Source: Alteromonas lipotrueiana (GTDB taxonomy: Bacteria; Pseudomonadota; Gammaproteobacteria; Enterobacterales; Alteromonadaceae). From it: a stretch of 64,000 bases of DNA. The DNA lies in assembly GCF_019249245.1 (NCBI RefSeq), contig NZ_JAESDK010000021.1, positions 20,873 to 84,872 on the forward strand, written 5' to 3'. Both the position numbers and the translations under genes were made by a program. The notes under the pieces were generated by a model. The model worked only from the letters and a program-made list of their open reading frames with translations. It searched no databases and was not told the origin of the DNA. Within the stretch, counting starts at the first letter, position 1. Every line of letters begins with the position of its first letter. This document shows, piece after piece, positions 20,330 to 30,267 of the stretch.

Positions 20330-21178
20330 ATGAATATTCTTGAGAAAATCACACAAAACAAAGCCGTTTTCAGTAAGTCAGAAAGAAAAGTTGCTGATAT
20401 TATTCTGGCTCATCCTCAAACCGCCATACACTCAAGTATTGCTACGCTGGCGAAAATGTCAGACGTAAGCGAGCCTACTGTTAATCGCTTTTGCCGCCGC
20501 CTCGACACCAAGGGTTACCCAGACTTCAAACTGCATTTGGCCCAAAGCCTGGCAAATGGCACTCCTTATGTAAATCGTCATGTTGACGAGAACGACGGAC
20601 CCCAGGAATATACTAACAAAATTTTCGAGTCTACAATGGCTTCATTAGAGGTAGCCCGGCAGTCTGTAGATGTGAATATAATCAACCGCGTGGTAGATTT
20701 ACTTACCCAGGCTCAAAAAATCTCTTTCTTTGGCCTGGGCGCGTCGGCTTCTGTGGCTCATGATGCATTAAATAAGTTTTTTCGCTTCAACGTGCCTGTT
20801 GTTTATTTTGAAGATGTGGTTATGCAACGAATGAGCTGTATGAACTGCACCGACGGTGATGTTGTCGTTCTATTTTCGCATACAGGCCGCACCAAGAGCC
20901 TGGTCGAAATTGCCCAGATAGCCCGTCGTAATGACGCTACTGTAGTTGGCATTACATCGCAAGACAGTCCACTGGCTAATGAATGCAGCTACGTTTTATC
21001 GCTTGAAGTACCCGAAGATACAGATATGTATATGCCTATGGCTTCGCGTATTGCGCAGCTGACTCTGGTCGATGTTCTGGCTACCGGTTTTACATTGCGC
21101 CGAGGCAATAAATTCAGAGAAAATCTAAAGCGGGTCAAAGATACCTTACGGGATTCGCGTTACGATAAACCCGATTAA
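20330..21178 (+). CDS. hexR: HexR, RpiR-family regulator of central carbon metabolism
   Basis: This 282-residue protein has an N-terminal RpiR-type helix-turn-helix (residues 1-77, with VSEPTVNRFCRRLDTKGYPD). The SIS sugar-phosphate domain spans about 125-250 (FFGLGASASVAHDA, LFSHTGRTKSLV). It aligns along its full length with Escherichia coli HexR from memory. In the family, KDPG releases the protein from its operator; HexR represses sugar catabolic genes and in Shewanella also activates gluconeogenic ones. It is divergent from zwf. Boxes for it occur before zwf, gapA, pykA and ppsA/ppsR. The SD before the ATG is poor. Confidence 0.96.
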   Translation: MNILEKITQNKAVFSKSERKVADIILAHPQTAIHSSIATLAKMSDVSEPTVNRFCRRLDTKGYPDFKLHLAQSLANGTPYVNRHVDENDGPQEYTNKIFESTMASLEVARQSVDVNIINRVVDLLTQAQKISFFGLGASASVAHDALNKFFRFNVPVVYFEDVVMQRMSCMNCTDGDVVVLFSHTGRTKSLVEIAQIARRNDATVVGITSQDSPLANECSYVLSLEVPEDTDMYMPMASRIAQLTLVDVLATGFTLRRGNKFRENLKRVKDTLRDSRYDKPD

Positions 21179-21524
21179 AATACGCTTTTATCTCAATAAT
21201 AAGTCAGGGTTGTTATACAAGCTACACTACTCAAATTATCCTCAGGTGTAGCTCCCCTGTTAGCAACCTTATCAGCGCCAGTTTAATACCAGTACATTCC
21301 CTACTCTTTTTGACTGGTCTACCTTATTCACTACTTTTTTGTACATTACTTCAGATTACTTTGTTCAGTTCGCTTAATGCAGGGTTTATGACCTGCGTTA
21401 TAGTGGTTGACTACGCAGCCACTGTGACTACTTATTAGGCAATATGCTCGTTCCTCGTTTAACTGTTGGCCATGAATAATCTAAGAGTGTGCAGCCCCAT
21501 TTATATTATTATAGATCCAATTTT
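21179..21524. other. Intergenic region after hexR with small inverted repeats
   Basis: No gene is visible. Inverted repeat GCTACAC/GTGTAGC at 21221-21252 lies 43 nt after the hexR stop, without a T run, and may be a weak terminator. The rest is AT-rich sequence leading to the pykA promoter. Confidence 0.45.
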
Positions 21525-21539
21525 TGTAATATTATTACG
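21525..21539. promoter_or_regulatory. HexR box upstream of pykA
   Basis: TGTAATATTATTACG is one base short of a perfect palindrome of the HexR type. It lies 94 nt upstream of the pykA start. pykA is a conserved HexR target in Shewanella and related bacteria. Confidence 0.75.
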
Positions 21540-21632
21540 AAAAATGATTACATCTATGAGACAACCTGAACGCTTTACGTTAAAATAACAATTCGCCCTT
21601 CATCATTTATAAGCAGATAAGCGACAAACACT

Positions 21633-23069
21633 ATGAGCAGAAGAACAAAAATTTTAGCTACATTAGGCCCGGCAACCGATTCTTTGGAAAAAATTCAGGC
21701 AATTATTGCTGCGGGCGCTAATGTTGTACGTATGAACTTTTCTCATGGTCAGGCCCAGGACCATATAGAGCGAGCTGAACGGGTTCGCGAGGCGGCAAAA
21801 AATCTGAACCGGTATGTGGCCATTTTAGGGGATTTACAGGGCCCGAAAATACGCGTGGCCCGCTTTAAAAATGGGTCGGTAGAGCTGGAAAACGGTGCCC
21901 CGTTTATATTGGATGCTGAACTGGCTATAGACGCTGGAGATGAAACTCAGGTGGGCATCGATTACAAAGCGCTGCCTGATGATGTCAACAAAGACGACAT
22001 TTTGCTGTTAGATGATGGCCGTATACAACTGCAAGTGACTCAGGTCGTCGGGCAAAAAGTACATACTAAAGTTACCGTCGGTGGCAAGTTATCGAACAAC
22101 AAAGGCATCAACCGCCAGGGCGGTGGCTTGTCTGCTGAGGCGTTGACCGATAAAGACAAAGAAGATATTAAGACTGCCGCTAAAATCGGTGTGGATTATT
22201 TGGCGGTCTCATTTCCGCGAAACGGAGCAGACTTAGACTATGCACGCGAACTGGCGATTGAGGCTGGTTGCCATGCGCAGATTTGCGCCAAAGTAGAACG
22301 AGCAGAAACAGTTGCCACACCTGAAGCGATGGACGATATTATTAGTGCCTCTGATGCAGTAATGGTGGCGCGTGGAGATTTAGGCGTAGAAATTGGCGAC
22401 GCCGAGTTAGTGGGCGTGCAGAAAAAGCTTATTTCACGTTCAAGGCAGTTAAACAAAGTTGTTATCACAGCCACTCAAATGATGGAGTCGATGATTGAAA
22501 GCCCGATGCCTACGCGAGCTGAGGTCATGGATGTTGCCAACGCGGTACTTGATGGTACTGATGCGGTCATGTTGTCTGCTGAAACCGCCGCGGGTAAGTT
22601 TCCAGTAGAAACAGTCACTGCTATGGCCAGAGTGTGCGAAGGAGCCGAGACGCATCCTAGCATTCATTTGTCGAAACATCGTATGGATGATATTTTTTCA
22701 AATACCAGCGAGACTATCGCGCTTTCGGCAGTATATGCAGCCAACCATCTTCCCAGCATTCGGGCAATAGTGGCGCTAACAGAAAGCGGTAACACGCCCA
22801 AATTAATGTCTCGAATGACCACCCGTTTGCCTATTATTGCGATGTCACGTCACAAAGACACGTTAAACATGATGGCACTGTTTCGCGGTGTAAAGCCTGT
22901 TTGTTTTGATTCAGAAAACAGCGAACCGGGCAAGCTTAAAGATGATGTGATTAATACTCTTAAAGCTCTCGGTGAAGTTGAAGCCGGTGATACGCTGGTC
23001 ATGACCTATGGCGACCAGATGGAAAAGATCGGTGCCACTAACGCGATGAAAATTGTCAAAGTTGACTAG
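21633..23069 (+). CDS. pykA: Pyruvate kinase (PykA type)
   Basis: This 478-residue enzyme converts PEP and ADP to pyruvate and ATP. The N-terminal barrel carries [11 protein letters not shown] and RMNFSHG. The active-site region has [11 protein letters not shown] and [12 protein letters not shown], with a B domain inserted at about 70-170. The C-terminal regulatory domain is present. It opposes PpsA (49556-51928), and both promoter regions carry HexR-like boxes. The SD is weak. Confidence 0.97.
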   Translation: MSRRTKILATLGPATDSLEKIQAIIAAGANVVRMNFSHGQAQDHIERAERVREAAKNLNRYVAILGDLQGPKIRVARFKNGSVELENGAPFILDAELAIDAGDETQVGIDYKALPDDVNKDDILLLDDGRIQLQVTQVVGQKVHTKVTVGGKLSNNKGINRQGGGLSAEALTDKDKEDIKTAAKIGVDYLAVSFPRNGADLDYARELAIEAGCHAQICAKVERAETVATPEAMDDIISASDAVMVARGDLGVEIGDAELVGVQKKLISRSRQLNKVVITATQMMESMIESPMPTRAEVMDVANAVLDGTDAVMLSAETAAGKFPVETVTAMARVCEGAETHPSIHLSKHRMDDIFSNTSETIALSAVYAANHLPSIRAIVALTESGNTPKLMSRMTTRLPIIAMSRHKDTLNMMALFRGVKPVCFDSENSEPGKLKDDVINTLKALGEVEAGDTLVMTYGDQMEKIGATNAMKIVKVD

Positions 23070-23105
23070 ATATCGCGTTTAACGCATCAGCACCTTACAA
23101 CATCA

Positions 23106-23136
23106 AAAAGACCAGCCGGTGAAGCTGGTCTTTTTT
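23106..23136 (+). terminator. Intrinsic terminator of pykA
   Basis: Stem AAAGACCAGC/GCTGGTCTTT with a 6-7-nt loop and a T run lies about 40 nt past the pykA stop. Symmetry allows it to serve the convergent ydjA gene as well. Confidence 0.9.
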
Positions 23137-23145
23137 GTAATTGCT

Positions 23146-23697
23146 TTATCTCCAGTGATTAAAAAAGACTTCTGCCTCTTTTTTCTCGGGTGGCAGTGCG
23201 GTGGTCACCGGCGTTCCAAGGTATAAAAAACCGACTATCTCGTCTTCGTCGTTAAGATTTAATTCTTTTTTGACAATATCGCACTGCGCATACGCCCCGG
23301 TTCGCCACAATCCGTTAAAACCCTGAGCCTGAGCCGCCATTTGCATGGCCATAACCGCACAACTGGTTGAGGCAATTTGTTCAACTCGTGGCACTTTCGG
23401 GTGCTCCTGATACTTAGCGATAGCAACAATAACCATCGGCGCACGTAAAGGTAACTGAGGCGCACGCTCTATCTCTTTTTCGGTTTTGTCATTTTCAATA
23501 GCAGACCGCTCAAAAATACTGCCCAGCTTATGAAGCCCCTGCCCTTCGCAAACAATAAAATGCCACGGCATCAGTGCCCCGTGATCGGGCGCGCGCAGTG
23601 CGGCTTGCTTGATATTCTCTAACGCTTGTTCAGCAGGCGCCGGAGCCGTGAGTCGGGGCTGAGACCGACGGTTTAATAATAAAGACAGTGCATCCAT
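23146..23697 (-). CDS. ydjA: Nitroreductase-family flavoprotein YdjA
   Basis: This 183-residue FMN-dependent NAD(P)H oxidoreductase resembles Escherichia coli YdjA throughout. It has the start MDALSLLLNRRS, the motif RAPDHGALMPWHF, CAVMAMQMAAQAQGFNGLWR, and the end IVGFLYLGTP. YdjA is a minimal nitroreductase whose physiological substrate is unknown. It is divergent from sppA, the same pairing as in E. coli. SD GGAG precedes the ATG. Confidence 0.9.
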   Translation of the reverse strand: MDALSLLLNRRSQPRLTAPAPAEQALENIKQAALRAPDHGALMPWHFIVCEGQGLHKLGSIFERSAIENDKTEKEIERAPQLPLRAPMVIVAIAKYQEHPKVPRVEQIASTSCAVMAMQMAAQAQGFNGLWRTGAYAQCDIVKKELNLNDEDEIVGFLYLGTPVTTALPPEKKEAEVFFNHWR

Positions 23698-24208
23698 TAA
23701 ATTCTCCGGTTGCGTAGGTATGAAAGTATTTTTCTATCCTACGGACGAAAAAACGAAAAGACCACCTTCGATTTTTTCACTAATGTTCAATAATAAGTCA
23801 CGGCCAAACAGTCGCTGTATAATTAAAGTACGAATTGATGAGAATATACGAGGTGACATAGTTTCAGACAGGTTGCCCCCTTGCCAACATTGATATTTGA
23901 GGTTGATATCAGTGGCGGTCACCTAAATAGGGTAAGCTTCAACTCAATGAGTGTGCTTAGAACCTGGACTGCGTCTATTAAAAATCTATCAAACGACTTT
24001 TTTACAACAACACAAGCTTATGAAGTATTGACCTTTCCCTTAGCGTTAGCGGGTTTGTTGCGCTGGCTGTTTTCTATCGGGCTTCTTCTTAACCGGCCGA
24101 TTGCACTATTAATATGATTAAAAATTACAATTCTTTACAATTATTAGTAGCGATTCAATTGAGTTTCTATACCATTGTGCCAAGACGTAATCAGAGGTAA
24201 AACCGACT
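23698..24208. other. Divergent intergenic region ydjA-sppA, no gene seen
   Basis: This stretch of about 510 nt is AT-rich. A short open frame at 23881-24117 has no convincing SD or family resemblance and I do not call it. Promoters for ydjA and sppA must lie here, but I cannot place them with confidence. Confidence 0.5.
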
Positions 24209-26074
24209 ATGGCAGCGAACGGAAGCTGGACTAAATCCCTATTCGTAGGACTATGGACAGTACTCAACTTTTGTCGAAAACTGTTCTTTAATATCATTTT
24301 CATTTTTATCGTAGTAGCACTTTTAATTGCTATCACCGCCGATAAAAAGCCAGTATCAGTGCGCCCCGACAGTGCATTGTATATGAACCTGAAAGGCCAG
24401 CTGGTTATTGAGCGAGAAGCCGTAGATCCTTTCGAACAATTTATGCAGGAAGCCTTTGGCGATGAGCCGGAAAGCCCTGAATTGTTGGTTCGCGAGCTGG
24501 TCAGTGTGCTCGAAAACGCCAAGCAGGATAATCGAATTAAAGCTTTGGTTATGGACCTTAAGGATTTTCAGGGCGGTGGCTTGGACAAACTGAGAACCGT
24601 TAGTCAGGCAATTGATGACTTTAAAACCTCAGGCAAACCGGTTTATGCCATTGGTGATTATTATTCGCAGAATCAGTATTACCTGGCTGCGCATGCTGAT
24701 CATATTTACCTGAACCCCATGGGAACGTTGCTACTAGAAGGCTATGGTCGTTTCGGACTGTACTTTAAAGACATGCTTGAAAAGCTCAAAGTGACTACCC
24801 ACATATTTCGGGTAGGTACTTATAAATCAGCGGTCGAACCATTTTTGCGAAATGATATGTCTGATGCCGCACGCCAGGCAAACAGCGAATGGCTTGATAC
24901 CTACTGGGGACAATACAAACAGGATGTCGCCGCAGCCCGGGGTATAAGCGAAGACAATTTCGATGAAAAGCTCTCTGTACTGGTCGAAAAATTTAACGAA
25001 GCCGGGGGTGATTTTGCTCAGTACGCGCTGGAAAACGGCTGGGTCGATGCATTGAAATCACGAACCGATATCCGCGATGAATTGGTGGAAATAGTGGGTG
25101 CCGATGAGACTGAGTTAAGCGTCAACGTCACCTCATATAAAGACTACTTAAAAGTTATTAACCCTGCAGCGACCCGGGTACCCGGATCTGACAAAGACAA
25201 GGTGGCAGTTGTTATCGCAAAAGGTCAGATACTGGATGGCGATCAGAAGGCCGGAACTATCGGTGGCGATAGCACGGCACGGCTTTTACGACAGGCCCGT
25301 ATCGACGATACAGTGAAAGCAGTAGTAATGCAGGTCGATAGTCCTGGTGGTTCATCGTTTGCGTCTGAAGTCATTCGCCAGGAAGTATTAGAGCTGCAAG
25401 AAGCCGGCAAGCCTGTTGTGGTTTCGATGGGTACTTATGCAGCATCAGGGGGTTACTGGATTTCAGCTCCAGCAGATAAAATCTACGCTTCACCCAGCAC
25501 TATTACCGGCTCTATTGGTGTATTTGGGATGTTTATGACCTTTGAAAACACCCTGGACTATCTGGGTGTAAACAGTGACGGTGTGGGCTCAACAGAAATC
25601 GCGGGATTGTCACCGGTTCGCAAGTTAGATCCACGGTTTGGTGATTTGTTACAACGCAGCGTAGAAAGTAACTACGAAAAATTTATTACCATGGTGGGTA
25701 AATATCGCGGTATGAGCCCTCAACAGGTAGATGAAATTGCTCAGGGTCGGATATGGATTGGTACCAAAGCTAAAGAAATCGGCCTTGTCGACGAATTGGG
25801 TACCTTAGAAGATGCGATTGCCAGCGCGGGCGAACTTGCCGGCCTTGAGAGTTACGAAACTAAATATGAAATTCATCGCCTTACCCCTCAGGAGCTATTC
25901 TGGAAAGAGTTTTTTGGCCAGGCCTTTGTATGGGCTGCAAAAACTCAGTTTAGTCAGAATAACTCGCCGTTAATGGGCATGGTCAAGAACGTATTAGCCG
26001 AGTACGAGTCGGTCAATAAATTGAATGACCCAATGGGCGTTTATATTATGTGTCTGCAGTGTAAGGTTCAATAG
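24209..26074 (+). CDS. sppA: Signal peptide peptidase SppA, 67-kDa type
   Basis: This 621-residue inner-membrane serine protease degrades signal peptides left after secretion. An N-terminal membrane anchor (about residues 22-45) is followed by two tandem S49 domains. The general-base lysine lies in the first (TYKSAVEPF) and the nucleophile serine in the second (YAASGGYWIS), as in E. coli SppA. SD AGAGGT is upstream. sprT follows 12 nt later, so they probably share a transcript. Confidence 0.95.
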   Translation: MAANGSWTKSLFVGLWTVLNFCRKLFFNIIFIFIVVALLIAITADKKPVSVRPDSALYMNLKGQLVIEREAVDPFEQFMQEAFGDEPESPELLVRELVSVLENAKQDNRIKALVMDLKDFQGGGLDKLRTVSQAIDDFKTSGKPVYAIGDYYSQNQYYLAAHADHIYLNPMGTLLLEGYGRFGLYFKDMLEKLKVTTHIFRVGTYKSAVEPFLRNDMSDAARQANSEWLDTYWGQYKQDVAAARGISEDNFDEKLSVLVEKFNEAGGDFAQYALENGWVDALKSRTDIRDELVEIVGADETELSVNVTSYKDYLKVINPAATRVPGSDKDKVAVVIAKGQILDGDQKAGTIGGDSTARLLRQARIDDTVKAVVMQVDSPGGSSFASEVIRQEVLELQEAGKPVVVSMGTYAASGGYWISAPADKIYASPSTITGSIGVFGMFMTFENTLDYLGVNSDGVGSTEIAGLSPVRKLDPRFGDLLQRSVESNYEKFITMVGKYRGMSPQQVDEIAQGRIWIGTKAKEIGLVDELGTLEDAIASAGELAGLESYETKYEIHRLTPQELFWKEFFGQAFVWAAKTQFSQNNSPLMGMVKNVLAEYESVNKLNDPMGVYIMCLQCKVQ

Positions 26075-26086
26075 GTTAAGGTTAAT

Positions 26087-26602
26087 ATGGACCGCCCCTG
26101 TAACACCGACAAGCTACAGGTCGAACGCAAGATAGATCAGCTGCTGGCAATTGCCAGCAGCCTTTATGAAGTGCCTTTTAAGCGTCCCGCTGTTACCTGG
26201 AGAAAATCAGGTAAAAACGCGGGCACCGCTAATCTCACCCACAATCGAATTAATTTGAATCCGGTTTTGTTTTGTCATAACCGAGAAGCCTTTTTTACTG
26301 ATGTTATCGCTCATGAGTTAAGCCATCTATTGGTCTTTCAGCTATTTGGAAGGGTTCAGCCCCACGGCTGGCAATGGCAGAAAATGATGGAAGAGGTTTT
26401 TCAGCGCCCTGCTAATACCACCCATAACTTCGACTTGGCCCCTTTAAAGCTGAAAAGCTTTTATTATAGATGTGACTGTGGGCCGGTAGAATTGTCGGTA
26501 CGACGTCATAATAAAGTGATACGAGGCCAACAGCGGTATTTTTGTCGACGCTGTAAGCAAACCTTAATAGCAACGGCCGAACAACAGGCTGCTAGCCTAT
26601 AA
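26087..26602 (+). CDS. sprT: SprT-family zinc metalloprotease-like protein
   Basis: This 171-residue protein has the HELSH zinc motif (near residue 80) and a C-terminal zinc ribbon (CDC and CRRC pairs). The layout matches bacterial SprT, related to eukaryotic Spartan, which removes DNA-protein crosslinks; the bacterial role is not settled. It follows sppA closely. It ends 26 nt before the convergent yfbV gene. Confidence 0.9.
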   Translation: MDRPCNTDKLQVERKIDQLLAIASSLYEVPFKRPAVTWRKSGKNAGTANLTHNRINLNPVLFCHNREAFFTDVIAHELSHLLVFQLFGRVQPHGWQWQKMMEEVFQRPANTTHNFDLAPLKLKSFYYRCDCGPVELSVRRHNKVIRGQQRYFCRRCKQTLIATAEQQAASL

Positions 26603-26628
26603 ATGAATCAGCCGATCAAAGTGGTGGG

Positions 26629-27078
26629 TTAATTAAAAAAGGAACGCGTTAATCCCTGGTCAAGCTGTTCAAAAGCGGCTTTTAATATCATCGCCAGCTC
26701 TTGGTATTTAGGTTCAGATTTACGTACCTGTACCTCACAACCCTCTTCTTGCAACTTAGAATAAATCTCAAAATACCAGTTTTTAAGAGATGCCGGCAAA
26801 GGTTGATCGGCGCGCTGGCCTAACCACAACAATCCCTGTAAAGGCAAACTTAAGAAAAAGGCACCTATGGCGATAGCCTGAGGTAAGTAGCTTGTACCAA
26901 ATGTATCAAGAAGCAATGCACATGAAACTACAGCTAACGGCGGCATAGAACGAATTGCCAAACGCGTAGCGGCAATAACTTTACACTCGGGAAAATAAGC
27001 ATAAAGCTGTTTTTTGTTTGGCCAGGTATTCAGATATTTGTGACCCTGGCGAAACATTGTAACCATGGACTGCGCCAT
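26629..27078 (-). CDS. yfbV: UPF0208 membrane protein YfbV
   Basis: This 149-residue protein has two hydrophobic segments (about residues 45-62 and 68-88). Conserved YfbV features are GHKYLNTWP, TRLAIRSMPPLAV and LPLQGLLWLG. In E. coli YfbV helps insulate the Ter macrodomain of the chromosome; whether that holds here is unknown. SD GAGGTGAG is strong. Confidence 0.88.
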   Translation of the reverse strand: MAQSMVTMFRQGHKYLNTWPNKKQLYAYFPECKVIAATRLAIRSMPPLAVVSCALLLDTFGTSYLPQAIAIGAFFLSLPLQGLLWLGQRADQPLPASLKNWYFEIYSKLQEEGCEVQVRKSEPKYQELAMILKAAFEQLDQGLTRSFFN

Positions 27079-27262
27079 AACTCACCTCTAGTATGGGGAA
27101 TTGATTCGAAGAACCGGATAGCGGTATCTTGTTTTACCGCTGTTAAATCCCATCGTTTTAAATAGTACCCTTACACCGCAAGTATAGCTCAATCTCAGGG
27201 TTAACTATATTGAAAAAGTTTTCATGAAAAAATAATCACCCTCAATAATCGTGTCATAGCAT

Positions 27263-28322
<1,060 letters not shown>

Positions 28323-28359
28323 TTGTTAGCCAGATTGCCTAACATCATTGCTATTGCTC

Positions 28360-28389
28360 AAAAAAACGCTCCCTTTGGGGGCGTTTTTT
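28360..28389 (+). terminator. Intrinsic terminator of trxB
   Basis: Arms AAAAAACGC and GCGTTTTTT, extended by a C/G stem with a small loop, end in a T run about 40 nt past the trxB stop. Confidence 0.85.
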
Positions 28390-28434
28390 ATAAATCCTCA
28401 TCATTATGTTGATGTAACCAGAACCACGGGTTGT

Positions 28435-29184
28435 ATGATTGAACTTCCTTATTTAGCTGAACATACACCGTTCCCCCCGGTTAACAAAGCGCTAAAAGAC
28501 CCGGATGGGCTATTGGCGTTTGGTGGCTCGTTGAGTGTTGAACGGCTATTTAATGCCTACTCTAATGGTGTATTTCCCTGGTTTAGTGATGGTGAGCCTA
28601 TATTATGGTGGTCGCCTGACCCCAGAGCTATCATTTTATTAGAAGAGTTTCAGGCATCACGAAGTCTACGCAAGCTCGCGCGAAAGCAAGTTTATACCGT
28701 TACCCTGAATCATAATTTTGAAGGCGTTATTCATCATTGCGCGTCAATCGCCCGTACCATGCCCGGCGCAAAAGACGCATCAACTGAAACCTGGATAACT
28801 CAATCTATGATACAGGCCTATCAAAGATTGCATCAGGCGGGGCTGGCGCATTCGGTTGAAGTATGGGATGCCCAAAATACTTTAGTGGGTGGTCTTTATG
28901 GGGTGGGAATAGGTCAGGTATTTTGCGGCGAATCAATGTTCCATATTGCTCCGAATACCTCTAAGCTTGCTATGTATACGTTAGTTAACCATATGCGCCG
29001 ACACAATCTTGCGTTTATTGATTGTCAAATGCCCACTGCGCACCTTAATAGTCTTGGGGCGCAAACCATTAGCCGCGAACAGTTTATTACTCAGCTGCGT
29101 GAGTACCGGTCTATGTTAGACCCCGAAGGTGCGATTTCTGCCGACTATACAATGTGCTGGCAAAAGCAGGTTATTACTCTATGA
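28435..29184 (+). CDS. aat: Leucyl/phenylalanyl-tRNA--protein transferase
   Basis: This 249-residue enzyme adds Leu or Phe to proteins with N-terminal Lys or Arg, making substrates for ClpS-ClpAP. Signature GGSLSVERLFNAYSNGVFPW and WWSPDPR are near the N-terminus. The open frame extends to 28348, but that start lies in the trxB terminator; the ATG at 28435 fits the family. bpt overlaps its end by 4 nt. clpS and clpA, which act on its products, lie 1-4 kb away. Confidence 0.95.
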   Translation: MIELPYLAEHTPFPPVNKALKDPDGLLAFGGSLSVERLFNAYSNGVFPWFSDGEPILWWSPDPRAIILLEEFQASRSLRKLARKQVYTVTLNHNFEGVIHHCASIARTMPGAKDASTETWITQSMIQAYQRLHQAGLAHSVEVWDAQNTLVGGLYGVGIGQVFCGESMFHIAPNTSKLAMYTLVNHMRRHNLAFIDCQMPTAHLNSLGAQTISREQFITQLREYRSMLDPEGAISADYTMCWQKQVITL

Positions 29185-29894
29185 AGTTTGGTATTACCCA
29201 ACCCTTTGACTGCAGTTATTTAGCCACCGAGCAAGAACAACTGCTTGTTTATGCCGAAAAAGACAAACATATTGCGGCGCGTTACGGCCAGCTTATCCAG
29301 GCTGGATTCAGACGTAGCGGTGAACAAGTTTACCGGCCCCACTGCCCTGCCTGTAATGCGTGTCAGTCGATAAGAGTGAGGGTAAAAGATTTCGCGCCAA
29401 GCAAAAGTCAGCGCCGTCTTTTAAAACGTAACCAGGAGTTTACTAGCCGGTTAGTGCATTCTCCTAACGATGACTATTATAGACTGTATGAACGCTATAT
29501 CATCGAACGCCACGCTGATGGTACAATGTATCCCCCGAGTCGGCAGCAGTTTGAAAGTTTTGTGCTTTGTAGCTGGAAAGACCCAATATTTATAGAAGCT
29601 TATAAAGACGATCTGCTGATAGCAGTAGCCGTAACAGATGATATAAATGATGGTCATCACCATCAGGCGTTTTCGGCGTTATATACGTTTTTTCATCCCG
29701 AGTTTAGCCAATTTTCGCTAGGTAGCTGGATGATATTACAGCAACTTCAACATGCTTTTCGGGCTGACAAAGACTACCTCTATTTGGGCTACCAGATAGA
29801 CGAGTGTAATAAGATGAATTATAAGCGTAAATTTACGCCACATGAACGCTTTGTTCACAACAAATGGCAAATTGACCATAAAGATTCATTTTAA
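29181..29894 (+). CDS. bpt: Aspartate/glutamate leucyltransferase (Bpt)
   Basis: This 237-residue enzyme adds leucine to N-terminal Asp or Glu, another N-degron step. The family N-terminal cysteine motif CPACNACQSIRV and the transferase C-terminal region (YLGYQIDECNKMNYKRKFTP) are present. The start overlaps the aat stop as ATGA, so the two N-end-rule transferases are translationally coupled. An in-frame upstream start at 29154 would overlap aat further and is rejected. Confidence 0.93.
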   Translation: MKFGITQPFDCSYLATEQEQLLVYAEKDKHIAARYGQLIQAGFRRSGEQVYRPHCPACNACQSIRVRVKDFAPSKSQRRLLKRNQEFTSRLVHSPNDDYYRLYERYIIERHADGTMYPPSRQQFESFVLCSWKDPIFIEAYKDDLLIAVAVTDDINDGHHHQAFSALYTFFHPEFSQFSLGSWMILQQLQHAFRADKDYLYLGYQIDECNKMNYKRKFTPHERFVHNKWQIDHKDSF

Positions 29895-29968
29895 AACTTT
29901 ACATGTCGCGATAGATTAGTTAAGGTCTGCGCGGCAAAATTTTGGACTTACTGAGGCATCTGCTATAC

Positions 29969-30187
29969 ATGGCAAAAGAAGATTCTATTGAAATGGAAGG
30001 CGTCATTCTTGACACGCTTCCAAATACAATGTTCCGCGTTGAACTTGAAAATGGTCACGTGGTTACTGCGCACATCTCAGGAAAAATGCGTAAAAACTAT
30101 ATCCGTATCCTGACAGGTGATAAGGTCACCGTAGAGATGACCCCTTACGATCTGACTAAAGGTCGTATTATCTATCGCGCGAGATAA
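29969..30187 (+). CDS. infA: Translation initiation factor IF-1
   Basis: This 72-residue OB-fold protein starts [11 protein letters not shown] and ends GRIIYRAR, both near-universal for IF-1. It binds the 30S A site during initiation. The frame is open to 29942, but the ATG at 29969 gives the standard length. Confidence 0.98.
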   Translation: MAKEDSIEMEGVILDTLPNTMFRVELENGHVVTAHISGKMRKNYIRILTGDKVTVEMTPYDLTKGRIIYRAR

Positions 30188-30220
30188 TATCGGTAAGTAA
30201 GAATCTTAACACCTGATAGC

Positions 30221-30250
30221 AAAAACCCGGCCTAGGCCGGGTTTTTATTT
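30221..30250. terminator. Bidirectional intrinsic terminator between infA and clpA
   Basis: An almost perfect palindrome (AAAAACCCGGCC/GGCCGGGTTTTT) lies between the convergent genes infA and clpA. It has A/T runs on both sides and can terminate in both directions. Confidence 0.9.
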
Positions 30251-30267
30251 ATCTGACAGGTATTGTC

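Noticed and set aside
23881..24117. 78-residue open frame before sppA
   Set aside because: No SD, no homology I can recognise; probably spurious in AT-rich intergenic DNA.
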